Source: Oligoflexia bacterium (GTDB taxonomy: Bacteria; Bdellovibrionota; UBA1018). Taken from it: a stretch of DNA of 64,000 nt. The position numbers and the translations under genes are program-made. The notes under the pieces are model-generated. The model was not told the DNA's origin. It saw only the letters and a program-made list of their open reading frames with translations, and searched no databases. Location of the stretch: positions 1 to 64,000 of the forward strand of contig JAMPXJ010000015.1 of assembly GCA_023701205.1 (NCBI GenBank), read 5' to 3'. Position 1 is the stretch's first letter. The number at the start of each line of letters is the position of its first letter. Positions 18,910 to 26,946 of the stretch are shown piece after piece.

Positions 18910-19565
18910 GCGATTTCGGCCCGATCCAGCGTCGGTGGCGAGCCTTCATCGCCGCCCACGCGCCCGGAGCCCGCGCCGAGGCTTTGTTTTCTGCGGAGCC
19001 GCGCGCCGCGGACGAGCGCCTGCTCAGCAGGTTGCCGCCCCTGCGGATCTCGGAGTACCAGAGGATCAGCTCCGAGCCCCGCGCGCGCGAGTGGGCCGAA
19101 GCCCGGCGCCTGGAGCTTGAGCTTCGCGAGCGCCTGGGAGCCCGGGCTTCGCTCAGCATCGCGCACAGCCAGGGCGTGATCGCCGTCGGGGCCACGGGTG
19201 AGGAAATCACGGGCGTGGGCGTCGACCTTGAGGGCGCGGTGCGGCAACTTTCGGAAGCCACCCTGAGCCGGCTTCTCGACAGCGAGGAGGCCCGCCTCGC
19301 CAAAGACGCGCAGGCTTCAGGCCTTGAAATCTGGACGTTGAAAGAAGCCGCGTTCAAAGCCACGCCCGATAACACCGGAACGGTCCTCTCCTCCTATCTT
19401 TTGAAGCATTTGGAACAGGTGAACGAGGCCCAAACCCGATACCTCCAGGGCAATGTGCAAGGCCCCGCCGGAAGGACCCTTCCAGTTGAAGTTCATTTCT
19501 GGAACGGATTCATCATCAGTTTCGCCGTATGCGTTCGGGAGCACCTCGTTTCAACCCCGGGCTGA
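18906..19565 (+). CDS. 4'-phosphopantetheinyl transferase (Sfp type)
   Basis: A 219 aa enzyme that moves phosphopantetheine from CoA onto a carrier-protein serine. Signature motifs are SIAHSQG, GVGVDLE (103-109, with Mg-binding D107 and E109) and WTLKEAAFK (143-151). The start is TTG, overlapping the previous stop, with GGAG upstream. No polyketide, peptide synthetase or fatty-acid gene lies nearby in the window, so the carrier protein it serves is not visible; it could be the housekeeping enzyme. Confidence 0.85.
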   Translation: MSDFGPIQRRWRAFIAAHAPGARAEALFSAEPRAADERLLSRLPPLRISEYQRISSEPRAREWAEARRLELELRERLGARASLSIAHSQGVIAVGATGEEITGVGVDLEGAVRQLSEATLSRLLDSEEARLAKDAQASGLEIWTLKEAAFKATPDNTGTVLSSYLLKHLEQVNEAQTRYLQGNVQGPAGRTLPVEVHFWNGFIISFAVCVREHLVSTPG

Positions 19566-19607
19566 GAAAAATTTCAGCCATCTTCGCGTTGCAACTTGCA
19601 CGTTCAA

Positions 19608-19674
19608 CTGGTAGAGCTACGCAAAATTGGTATCCTCAGTATAAGCCGGGAATAAGGCCCGGCGTTTCTACCAG
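19608..19674. other. Nested inverted repeats, possible structured RNA
   Basis: An outer pair CTGGTAGA (19608-19615) / TCTACCAG (19667-19674) encloses an inner hairpin GCCGGG-AATAAGG-CCCGGC (19645-19663). It lies between the phosphopantetheinyl transferase and EndoU-like genes. It could be a terminator followed by a leader, or a small structured RNA. Fragments look tRNA-like but no full cloverleaf can be drawn. Confidence 0.35.
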
Positions 19675-19733
19675 GCACCGCGACAGGGAAATCGAACCTG
19701 CTCATAAAATGCCTGACTACAGGGGCGGAACGA

Positions 19734-20543
19734 ATGCACGGACGCGTGACAGGTTGGGTTTTTGGGGCTTTCACCGGGTTGGCTTTGGCGATTTCCGCTC
19801 AGGCGGAAATCACGTCACCTCCCGATCGCTGCCTTCCTTTCTTCGATTTTTCCAAAGACAAAGTGCTCACGAATGTGGCCCGTCCGGACGGATCCATGTT
19901 CGCCGGCGAGGCGGACATCACGCCCGAGCCGATGGCGCAGAGCGCCTTTAGCGAGATGGTCCTGAAGGCCTGCGGAAAATTCGGGAGCAAGGTGGACCCG
20001 CGCAACGTCCAAAGGCTCGTCGAAGCGATCAACCCCGAAGTCATCAAGGAGCTCGTCCGCGAGTTCCCGGATTACAGCTCCGCCCAGATGCGCGAGCTTC
20101 TCACCCGGATCTGGACGAACGCCAACGGCTTCGAACACGTCTTCTGCGGCCAGCCCAGCAATCAGAAGCTCGGCGGACTCCATTACGGGGCCCGCTACTT
20201 CGAACTGCAGCAAAAAGGCCTGCTTTGCCGTCTCGACAACAACCTTCCCAACGAGCAGGTTCTCCCGCAAAGCGTCTTCACGATCGGAACGATCAGCCCC
20301 GGCGGCGTGATGGATCGCAAGAAAGGCTTCTCGACCCGTCAAAGCGCCGAGGACCTGTTTTTCGAGGCTGGCCGCGCCTTCCTGCGCAACTGCCTCATCG
20401 AGTCCAAGGATCGCCGCGTTTGCGTGACGCCGTTCTTCAAGGACGGCTCTTTCGGCAGCCGCCTCGTCTGCCAACCCAATATCGGCATCATCACGTTTTA
20501 TCCGCTGGCGTCCGTGCCGAAAGGCTCGTCGATCTGCCGGTGA
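19734..20543 (+). CDS. Probable secreted EndoU-family endoribonuclease
   Basis: A 269 aa protein with a signal peptide (ending SAQA). The centre reads GFEHVFCGQ (H135) followed by GGLHYGARYF (H150), the two-histidine pattern of the XendoU/EndoU fold, where the eukaryotic motif is close to GFEHVFVGE then GFHNW. K196 lies 46 residues after H150, the spacing I recall between the second His and catalytic Lys of XendoU. QSAEDLFFEAGRAFLRNC then aligns with the SPEFExALYTxC helix. The family cleaves RNA at uridines by a metal-dependent or general acid-base route. A secreted stand-alone form suggests digestion of foreign RNA or a toxin. Confidence 0.65.
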   Translation: MHGRVTGWVFGAFTGLALAISAQAEITSPPDRCLPFFDFSKDKVLTNVARPDGSMFAGEADITPEPMAQSAFSEMVLKACGKFGSKVDPRNVQRLVEAINPEVIKELVREFPDYSSAQMRELLTRIWTNANGFEHVFCGQPSNQKLGGLHYGARYFELQQKGLLCRLDNNLPNEQVLPQSVFTIGTISPGGVMDRKKGFSTRQSAEDLFFEAGRAFLRNCLIESKDRRVCVTPFFKDGSFGSRLVCQPNIGIITFYPLASVPKGSSICR

Positions 20544-21158
20544 GTGAAGCCTGACGTGAAGAGCACCCGGGATCCTGAATACACTTCCCGGCTCCTGCGG
20601 CTTGAAAAGGCCTGGTGGAAAAGATGTTTCGACGTCCAGGCTCCCTATCGTTGGAATCTCCGCCGGCTTGAGCCGGGCTTCACGCTCGAGGTAGGCTGCG
20701 GCGTGGGGCGCAACCTGGCCCATCTCCGCGGGAATGCCGTGGGAGTGGATCACAATCCGACCTCCATCGAGGCGGCGCGCTCGCGCCAGCTCATCGCCTA
20801 CACTCCGACCGAGTTCCGCGCCTCGAAGCACTGCCTGCCCGGGAGCTTCGACTCGCTCCTGCTGTCCCATGTCGCCGAGCATCTCTCGGCCGAGGAGCTT
20901 GCGGCGCTTCTTCTCGAATACGCGCCTTTCATCAAGCCTGACGGAAAGCTCATCCTGATCACCCCGCAGGAAGCCGGCTATCGCAGCGACGCCTCCCATG
21001 TGCGGTTCCTGGGTTTCGAAGAACTGCGCGCAGCGGCGCGCGAGGCGGGCTTCGAACCGGTGCTCGAATTCTCCTTTCCGTTTCCCCGGCCGGTCGGGAG
21101 GCTATTCCTTTACAACGAATTCATCTCGGTCAGCCGGCGGACGCGAGCCTCGTCATGA
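20544..21158 (+). CDS. SAM-dependent methyltransferase
   Basis: A 204 aa class I methyltransferase. The SAM-binding motif I is LEVGCGVGRNLAHL, followed by an acidic end of beta 2 (GVDHN) and LLLSHVAEHL after beta 4. The start is GTG directly after the preceding TGA. It overlaps the next membrane-protein gene (ATGA), so it probably modifies a lipid or glycan made by that cluster. Substrate not identifiable. Confidence 0.85.
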   Translation: MKPDVKSTRDPEYTSRLLRLEKAWWKRCFDVQAPYRWNLRRLEPGFTLEVGCGVGRNLAHLRGNAVGVDHNPTSIEAARSRQLIAYTPTEFRASKHCLPGSFDSLLLSHVAEHLSAEELAALLLEYAPFIKPDGKLILITPQEAGYRSDASHVRFLGFEELRAAAREAGFEPVLEFSFPFPRPVGRLFLYNEFISVSRRTRASS

Positions 21159-23131
21159 TGCGCGTGCGGAAGAGCACGTTCGTTCTCGCCGCGCTCGCGC
21201 TCACAGGCTTCATGCTCACGCGGGAACCCTCGCCCATCGACGCTCCTTCGCACTGGGGCCCGGCGTTGGGAGCGGCGGCGCTCTTCCTGTTCTGGTGCGC
21301 TGGAGTGGTCGGCTGGGGCTCGTTCCTCGCCGATCGCCTGGGCTGGTCCGCCAAGGGGCACTTCGAGAGGCTCGCCGGCGCGACGGCGTTGGGCTCTCTT
21401 TTCGCTTATTTCTGCGGCTTTGTTCTGCTTTGGCTTATCCCCGGCGGAAGCCTCGCGAAACCGCTGCTCAAGGCCGCGGCTTATCTTTGGACCGCGTCGG
21501 GAGCGCTGGTGGGGAACGGGCCGCGGGCGAAGTTCGGGGCAGGCTCTGTTCAGGAATGGCCCATCCGCGGCCGTGCGGGCATCTTCTGGTTCTCGCTCGC
21601 GGCGCTGGCCGTGCTCCTGCGCGGGATCGGCGGCCTCTATCTTCAGGAGAACGGCGATCCGCTCACCTGCTATCTTCCCGCCTATCGGTCGTGGTTTGAT
21701 TCGCTCAGCCCTGTGGCCTTCCTGGAATCTCCGATCCGCTTTCTCGCTTCGGCCTGGGATAGCCTGGCGCTCTGGGGGCATTTCTTCCTGGCCGGCGCGC
21801 CGGGCGAAGGGCTGGCCGAGGGGCAGTATTTCGCGCAGTGGATCAGCGTGGGCTTGGGCTATGCCGGCGTGGGAATCACGCTGGCCGCGCTGCTGGAGCA
21901 GGAAGAGCCGCGCGCTTCCGAGGATCCCTGGCTTTGGCTCGCCGTGATCGCGGGACTCAGCGTGCCGTCGCTGCGCTGGACGGCGGGCCTGGCCAAGCAT
22001 GACCTGGGCGTTTGCTTCTGGGCGCTCGCGGCGCTGCTCCCGCTGCGCGCATGGCTCGCGTCGGGAAGCACGAAGCAGGCTCTGGTCGCGGGAGCGCTCG
22101 CGGGCGCGACGATCATCGCCAAGCCCACCGCGGCGATCTTCGTGCTCGCGCTCGGTGTCGTCGCCCTCTCCTCGCGAGCGGTGCGCGCTCCCGCGCCCGC
22201 GCTGCGCTTCGCCGGAGCGGTCGCAGCGGGCGGCGCGCTCGGCGCTTTGCCTGTCGTGGTTCGGAATCTCGTGCTCACCGGCAATCCGCTTTACCCGTGG
22301 CTTTCATCGGTTTTAGGCAAGTTCGGCAACGACCCGGCCGGTCCATGGCTCCGGCAGGGATTCGCGGGCGCCACCGCCGGGGGCCCTACCCTGGGCTTCG
22401 CGGTTTTCGCGGGTTACCTGAAAGAGGCCTTGCTGGAGAATCCGCTCAATCTTCTCTCGCTGGTGTTTCTGATTCCGCACGCACGCGGTTCGCGCGATTG
22501 GCCGCGGAAGCTCGCGATCATCGCCTGGGTCGCGGTGCTCGTTTTCTCTCTGACGCTCCGAAAGAATACGGAGATCCGGTATCTCGGGCCCGCGCTGCCC
22601 ATGCTCGCCGCCCTGGGCGTCTGGGGCACGCGCGAGCTCCTGCGGGAGCATCTGAAATTCCGCAGGGCGGCCTTCCCCCTTCTGGCCGTCTGGCTGCTGG
22701 CGATCTCCGACATCCCGCTCTTTCTCCTCGCACGGATGGCCCAGGGCCGCATCGAGCCCCCGGCGCGGCAGGTTCTCGGGCATTACGGCGGGCACGCGAA
22801 ACGCTGGCTCCGCGCGAACGCGAAGCCAGGCGAACTCATCCTCGCGCTCGGCGATAGCGAGACTTATTATGCTTCCGGGTTGCGGCTGCGCGAGATCCGC
22901 TTTTTTCCCGAGGCGGACCGGGCTTTCTCGCGTATCGGCGATCCAGCCGAGGCGGTGCGCGTCCTGAAGGAGCTGGGCGCGCGCTATTATTATCGCGGCC
23001 CCATCATGGTCACGCCCGAGAGCCATCCCTACGTGCGCCTGCTGGACACGGCGCTTGCGGGTCGGGAGAGCTGCGTGAGGTATCAGGAGCCGAGCGGAAT
23101 CCGCATCTACGACGTGAGCTGCCTGAACTGA
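21155..23131 (+). CDS. Polytopic membrane protein, probable GT-C-type glycosyltransferase
   Basis: A 658 aa inner-membrane protein with roughly eleven or twelve hydrophobic segments and a soluble C-terminal tail of about 120 residues. ENGDPLTCYLPAY in the first periplasmic loop and TGNPLYPWLSSV further on resemble patterns of GT39/ArnT-like lipid-linked sugar transferases. It is coupled to the upstream methyltransferase and converges with a family 2 glycosyltransferase, the two 3' ends overlapping by 25 bases. The assignment is by topology and neighbours, not by a complete catalytic motif. Confidence 0.65.
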   Translation: MMRVRKSTFVLAALALTGFMLTREPSPIDAPSHWGPALGAAALFLFWCAGVVGWGSFLADRLGWSAKGHFERLAGATALGSLFAYFCGFVLLWLIPGGSLAKPLLKAAAYLWTASGALVGNGPRAKFGAGSVQEWPIRGRAGIFWFSLAALAVLLRGIGGLYLQENGDPLTCYLPAYRSWFDSLSPVAFLESPIRFLASAWDSLALWGHFFLAGAPGEGLAEGQYFAQWISVGLGYAGVGITLAALLEQEEPRASEDPWLWLAVIAGLSVPSLRWTAGLAKHDLGVCFWALAALLPLRAWLASGSTKQALVAGALAGATIIAKPTAAIFVLALGVVALSSRAVRAPAPALRFAGAVAAGGALGALPVVVRNLVLTGNPLYPWLSSVLGKFGNDPAGPWLRQGFAGATAGGPTLGFAVFAGYLKEALLENPLNLLSLVFLIPHARGSRDWPRKLAIIAWVAVLVFSLTLRKNTEIRYLGPALPMLAALGVWGTRELLREHLKFRRAAFPLLAVWLLAISDIPLFLLARMAQGRIEPPARQVLGHYGGHAKRWLRANAKPGELILALGDSETYYASGLRLREIRFFPEADRAFSRIGDPAEAVRVLKELGARYYYRGPIMVTPESHPYVRLLDTALAGRESCVRYQEPSGIRIYDVSCLN

Positions 23132-23958
23132 TCTCGCCCGGCGCGCAGCACCCGGCGGTTGAAGAGCCAGATCACGAAGCGCCCGGGGAATGCCAGGAGC
23201 GCGGCCTGCGCGAGCCAGGTCAGCCAGTAATAGGGGCCTGCCGGATAGCCCAGGCGTACCGCCTCGAGCCGGGTACGCAGCGAGCGGCGATTCTGCTGGC
23301 GCGTGTTGCGCGCGGTGAACTGGCTGGGATGGATGCGATAGGAGGTCAGAGGCTCGGGATGATTCTCGATGTCCCCGACCTGCGCCATGCGAAGCCAGAG
23401 GTCGTAATCCTCCACGCCGTCGATTCCGGGTCGGTAGCCTCCGACCTTCAGAGCGGTCGGCCGATGGAAGAGCGCGGCCGGGTTCGCGACACAGTTCTCG
23501 ATCGGCAATCGTCGGCGGATCTCCTGCGCCCCTACCGGATACCGGCGCAGCCCGAGCGGCGCGCCCGACCCGTCGATGTATTGGAGCGCCGAACCGACGG
23601 CGACGAGCCTTGGATTCGCGGCGATCATCGCGACCTGCTTTTCAAGGCGGTCGGGCCGCATGAGGTCGTCGTGATCGAGGTGCGCGAGCCATTCCTCTTT
23701 CAAGGAAGCCAGCGCGAGCTGATGGGTCTTGGAAAGACCCAGATTCACGGGATTGTCGATCACCTTCAGGCGCGGATCCCCGCACTCCCGCGCGATCGAC
23801 CGCAAAAGCTCCGAGGTGCCGTCCTTCGAGCCATCGTTGAAGACGTAAAGCGTGAAATCCCGATAGGTCTGGTTCAGGACGCTTTCGATCGAGTGGCGGA
23901 CCGTGCGCTCCCCGTTGTAGGTCGGGATCACGACGGCCAGGGACGGGAGGGTAAACAT
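23107..23958 (-). CDS. Glycosyltransferase family 2
   Basis: A 283 aa GT-A enzyme: VVIPTYNGERTVRHSIESVLNQTY at the nucleotide-binding start, NDGSKDGT, LDHDD (the DxD metal site) and GVEDYDLWLRM with the catalytic acid pair. A C-terminal hydrophobic segment (YYWLTWLAQAALLAFPGRFVIWLF) probably anchors it to the inner membrane. ATG 23958 begins exactly at the conserved N-terminus. It is divergent, with a 45-base gap, from a second family 2 enzyme. Confidence 0.93.
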   Translation of the reverse strand: MFTLPSLAVVIPTYNGERTVRHSIESVLNQTYRDFTLYVFNDGSKDGTSELLRSIARECGDPRLKVIDNPVNLGLSKTHQLALASLKEEWLAHLDHDDLMRPDRLEKQVAMIAANPRLVAVGSALQYIDGSGAPLGLRRYPVGAQEIRRRLPIENCVANPAALFHRPTALKVGGYRPGIDGVEDYDLWLRMAQVGDIENHPEPLTSYRIHPSQFTARNTRQQNRRSLRTRLEAVRLGYPAGPYYWLTWLAQAALLAFPGRFVIWLFNRRVLRAGRDQFRQLTS

Positions 23959-24003
23959 AATTTTGGATGGCAATCTACCAGGGAACTGACTTACTGTCAC
24001 ACC

Positions 24004-24720
24004 ATGAATCTCGCTATCCTGATCGCCTGCTTCAACGAGGGGGAAAGGCTCGGGCGCTTCCTCTCGGAGCTGGCCGCCCATCTCGAGCGCACTCCCCTCA
24101 AGGGGATCGAGAAGGTCGACGTCATCGTCGTGGACGACGGCTCGCGCGAACCGGTAAAGCTGCGCGACACGCCCCTTCGGACCCATCTGCTGCGACACCT
24201 CGTGAACCTCGGCCAGGGCGCCGCGCTTCAGACGGGACTGGAGTTCGCGCGCGACGTGCTGCGAGCCGATCTCTTCGTCACGATGGATGCCGACGGCCAG
24301 CACCGCCCCGAGGACCTTCCGGAGCTGCTCGGCCCCGTGCTCGCGGGCACGGCGGAGTTCGCCTTCGGCAACCGCTTTTTGGGCGCGGTGCTGGAGGTGC
24401 CGCTCGCGCGCAAGCTGCTGCTGAAGCTGGCCATCGGCTTCGAGGTCGCGCTCACCGGCGTGCGCACCACCGATTCGCATAACGGCTATCGCGCGTTCTC
24501 GCGCGCGGCGGCCGGAAAGATCGAGCTCAAGCAGAACCGGATGGCCCACGCGACGGAGTTCAAGCAGCTGGTCGCCGCGCGCGGGATCCGCTATGTCGAA
24601 GTCCCGGTCTCGATCCGCTACTCGGAAGAGACACTGCGCAAGGGCCAGAGCAACTGGGGGAGCCTGCGCATCCTCCGCGACCTGGCCAAGCTTTATCTCT
24701 TCGACCGAGGCTCCTCATGA
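24004..24720 (+). CDS. Glycosyltransferase family 2 (polyprenyl/dolichyl-phosphate sugar transferase-like)
   Basis: A 238 aa GT-A enzyme with ILIACFNEGERLGRF, VVDDGSREP, LGQGAALQTGLEFA, MDADGQHRPED (DxD) and GNRFLG, typical of enzymes charging a polyprenyl phosphate with a sugar. It lacks trailing membrane helices. The next gene is a DUF2304 membrane protein starting in an ATGA overlap, a pairing common for this enzyme type, where the small protein probably acts as membrane anchor. Confidence 0.92.
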   Translation: MNLAILIACFNEGERLGRFLSELAAHLERTPLKGIEKVDVIVVDDGSREPVKLRDTPLRTHLLRHLVNLGQGAALQTGLEFARDVLRADLFVTMDADGQHRPEDLPELLGPVLAGTAEFAFGNRFLGAVLEVPLARKLLLKLAIGFEVALTGVRTTDSHNGYRAFSRAAAGKIELKQNRMAHATEFKQLVAARGIRYVEVPVSIRYSEETLRKGQSNWGSLRILRDLAKLYLFDRGSS

Positions 24721-25073
24721 CGGCTCCTCTTTTTCCACTTCTTTTCACGATCTTTCTTTTCGCGCTCTTCGCCTGGGATTTCCTCTTCCTGCCCCGGAAT
24801 TCCCGCCGGGTCCTCCATGTCCTGGCAGCCCTCTTCTTCCTCGGCGGCCTCGTGGCGCTTTACACGGAGCCCTTCTCGCGGCTCGCGATCGCGGTGGGCC
24901 TCGGCCGGCCCGTTGATGGGGTGCTTTACGTGGTGGTCGTCGTGCTGATCCGGGAGTTCTTCCTCTCGCGCATCCGGCACGCGACGCTCGAGCGCGAGAT
25001 GACCCTGCTCGTCCGGCGCCTCGCGATCCTGAACGCGAGCTCCGCGGATGGTGCTCCCGCGCCGCGGAGCTGA
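24717..25073 (+). CDS. DUF2304-type small membrane protein
   Basis: A 118 aa protein with three hydrophobic segments, then GLGRPVDGVLYVVVVVLIREFFL and a charged tail ending in LVRRLAILNA, which matches the DUF2304 pattern (GRgxDxxxYxxxxxL, then a helix with LxRxLA). Coupled to the glycosyltransferase upstream and to the large membrane protein downstream. It probably helps place the glycosyltransferase at the membrane. Confidence 0.8.
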   Translation: MTAPLFPLLFTIFLFALFAWDFLFLPRNSRRVLHVLAALFFLGGLVALYTEPFSRLAIAVGLGRPVDGVLYVVVVVLIREFFLSRIRHATLEREMTLLVRRLAILNASSADGAPAPRS

Positions 25074-25077
25074 GCCG

Positions 25078-26946
25078 GTGGAAAGCCTGGTACTCGCCCT
25101 GGCACTCCTGGCGCAGGCCGGGTTGTTCTCGGCCGGCGCGCGTTTTCTGACTGCGAAGGCGGGCCTTTCCTGGCGCTCCGCCTGGCTGCCGTTTTTCGCG
25201 CTCCTGGCGCTCTCGGCGCTCGCCGAGCTCGCGGGAGTCCCCGGACTCGCGTTCGGGCAGGCGCTCTGGTCCGCGACACTCCTGATCGGGGCCGGGCACC
25301 TGGGGGCGCGGATCAACAGAAGCGGCGTTCAGCTCCGCTTCTTTCCCGGCCTTGCCGACCCGGGCACCGTGCTGCTTTTCACCCTTTTCGGAGCCCTGTG
25401 GCTTTACTGGATGGGAGCGCTCGCCTGCCTTCCTTCCGGAAGCGATGGGATCCATCACCTGTTCTGGTACGACCGCATGCGCGAGACCGGTTCGGCGCTC
25501 GTCGGAAGGATCCCGTTTCTCCATGAGGAATTCGGCCGGCAGCTGCATCCGTATTATCCGACCGGGCTGCATGCCGCGGTGGCGATCGCGGTTTTCCCCG
25601 CGAGCGCGATCACCGGGGCGTTCCTGGGCACGCGGGCGCCCCAGGAGCTCCAGGCGGCGCTGCTCCTGGTGCTCGCCGCGTTTCCCGTGCTGATGTATCG
25701 GGGCGCGAAAGAGCTGCTCGCGCTTCGCTCAGGCCGGGAAAACCTCGCGGCCCTGGGCGCGGCGCTCTGGGTGGGAACGCTCGAGCTTTTCCCGATGAAC
25801 CCGATGGGCGAAGGGGGAGTCTCGCGCGTGGCCGCGCAGATCCTGGCCATCCCGTTCGTCTGGCGCCTGTTCGCGGCTCCCCTCGGCGGGCTCGAGGCTT
25901 TTCTTTTCGGCGCGGTCGTCATCCCCGTGCTCTTCTGGATCCATCCTTCGAGCGTCCTGGTCCCGGGCGTCGCCGCGGCGATCAATCTCGCGCTCCAGCG
26001 TCGCCAGGCCGCGCGTCCGCTCGGGCTGGCGGTGGCGGGCGCGTGCGTCGGAGGGCTGCTCGCGCTCGGTATCCTCAAGTCCGCGTGGACACCGCTCGAG
26101 AGCCAGGAGGTCGTCGACGGCTTCGTGCGGACCCAGCAGCTGAGCGCCGCCGCGCTCTTTGACCGCGTGAAGGGCCTGGTTCACTACCTGCTCACCGATC
26201 CCGCGGGCTTCGGGAAATTCCTCTCGCCGCGAAGCCTCGTCTTTTACCTGGGCTTCGGGCTGCTCTGCGCGCGGCGAGCGCAGTTCGGTCCGCGCGCCGG
26301 AAGGCTGCCCTTTTTCGCCCTCCTGCTGCTGCCGTTTCTTCTTTCGCTTCTGATCTTCGCGCCGGGAAAACTCCCCGTTTACCTGGGTCTGCTCTTCTAC
26401 CACTCCGTCAAGAGGATGGCGGAACAGCACATCTGGCCGCTGATGCTCGCCTGGACCGTCGGCCTGCTCTGGCTGGAAAGGCGCTTCAGCTCGCGGCGAT
26501 TCGTCCTGCCCGCCCTGGCAGCGCTCCTGCTCCTGCCCTTCACCGTCGCGGCGCCGAGACTCGCGGCCACCGCGCGAGACTTCCAGGCGCTTTATCCTGC
26601 CCTGAGCCGGAACGAGCTCCGGGAGATGGCCGCGCGCCTCGGCGAGCGGGACGATGCCGAGAGCCTGTGGATCTGCCCGGATGCCGCGCAGCCGCTCCTG
26701 GCCGCGATTCCCGGCTTGCCCGCATCGCCCGGACTCAAGACTCGTCTCTTCGTGCTCGGGACCGACTGCAATCCGGCGACGCTCGCGACGCCGCACTGCC
26801 GGGAGCGGCACCGATTCATGGAGGCGGCGCGCGCCCTGGGCACGGAGATCCGGCTGCGCGATGAGCCCGCGCTCGTCTGCGTGAAACTCAATCGCACCGC
26901 GGCTGGCAGCGCAGGCATCCTCCCGGTTCCCGCTCCCGCACGCTGA
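25078..26946 (+). CDS. Polytopic membrane protein, putative GT-C glycosyltransferase or flippase
   Basis: A 622 aa inner-membrane protein with at least ten hydrophobic segments and a final soluble part of about 100 residues. GTG 25078 is preferred because GGAG lies eight bases upstream and the gene then starts just after the DUF2304 stop; an ATG at 25048 would overlap it by 26 bases. It shares layout with the 658 aa protein upstream (loop with DGIHHLFWYDRM after the first helices; PTGLHAAVAIAVFP). Its last 59 bases overlap the convergent DUF2079 gene. Specific activity unknown. Confidence 0.7.
   Translation: MESLVLALALLAQAGLFSAGARFLTAKAGLSWRSAWLPFFALLALSALAELAGVPGLAFGQALWSATLLIGAGHLGARINRSGVQLRFFPGLADPGTVLLFTLFGALWLYWMGALACLPSGSDGIHHLFWYDRMRETGSALVGRIPFLHEEFGRQLHPYYPTGLHAAVAIAVFPASAITGAFLGTRAPQELQAALLLVLAAFPVLMYRGAKELLALRSGRENLAALGAALWVGTLELFPMNPMGEGGVSRVAAQILAIPFVWRLFAAPLGGLEAFLFGAVVIPVLFWIHPSSVLVPGVAAAINLALQRRQAARPLGLAVAGACVGGLLALGILKSAWTPLESQEVVDGFVRTQQLSAAALFDRVKGLVHYLLTDPAGFGKFLSPRSLVFYLGFGLLCARRAQFGPRAGRLPFFALLLLPFLLSLLIFAPGKLPVYLGLLFYHSVKRMAEQHIWPLMLAWTVGLLWLERRFSSRRFVLPALAALLLLPFTVAAPRLAATARDFQALYPALSRNELREMAARLGERDDAESLWICPDAAQPLLAAIPGLPASPGLKTRLFVLGTDCNPATLATPHCRERHRFMEAARALGTEIRLRDEPALVCVKLNRTAAGSAGILPVPAPAR

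Noticed and set aside
19600-19735. tRNA, tmRNA or cyclic di-GMP riboswitch in the gap before the EndoU-like gene
   Set aside because: Short stretches look like a D-arm and T-arm or a riboswitch core, but no cloverleaf or complete consensus can be assembled on either strand.
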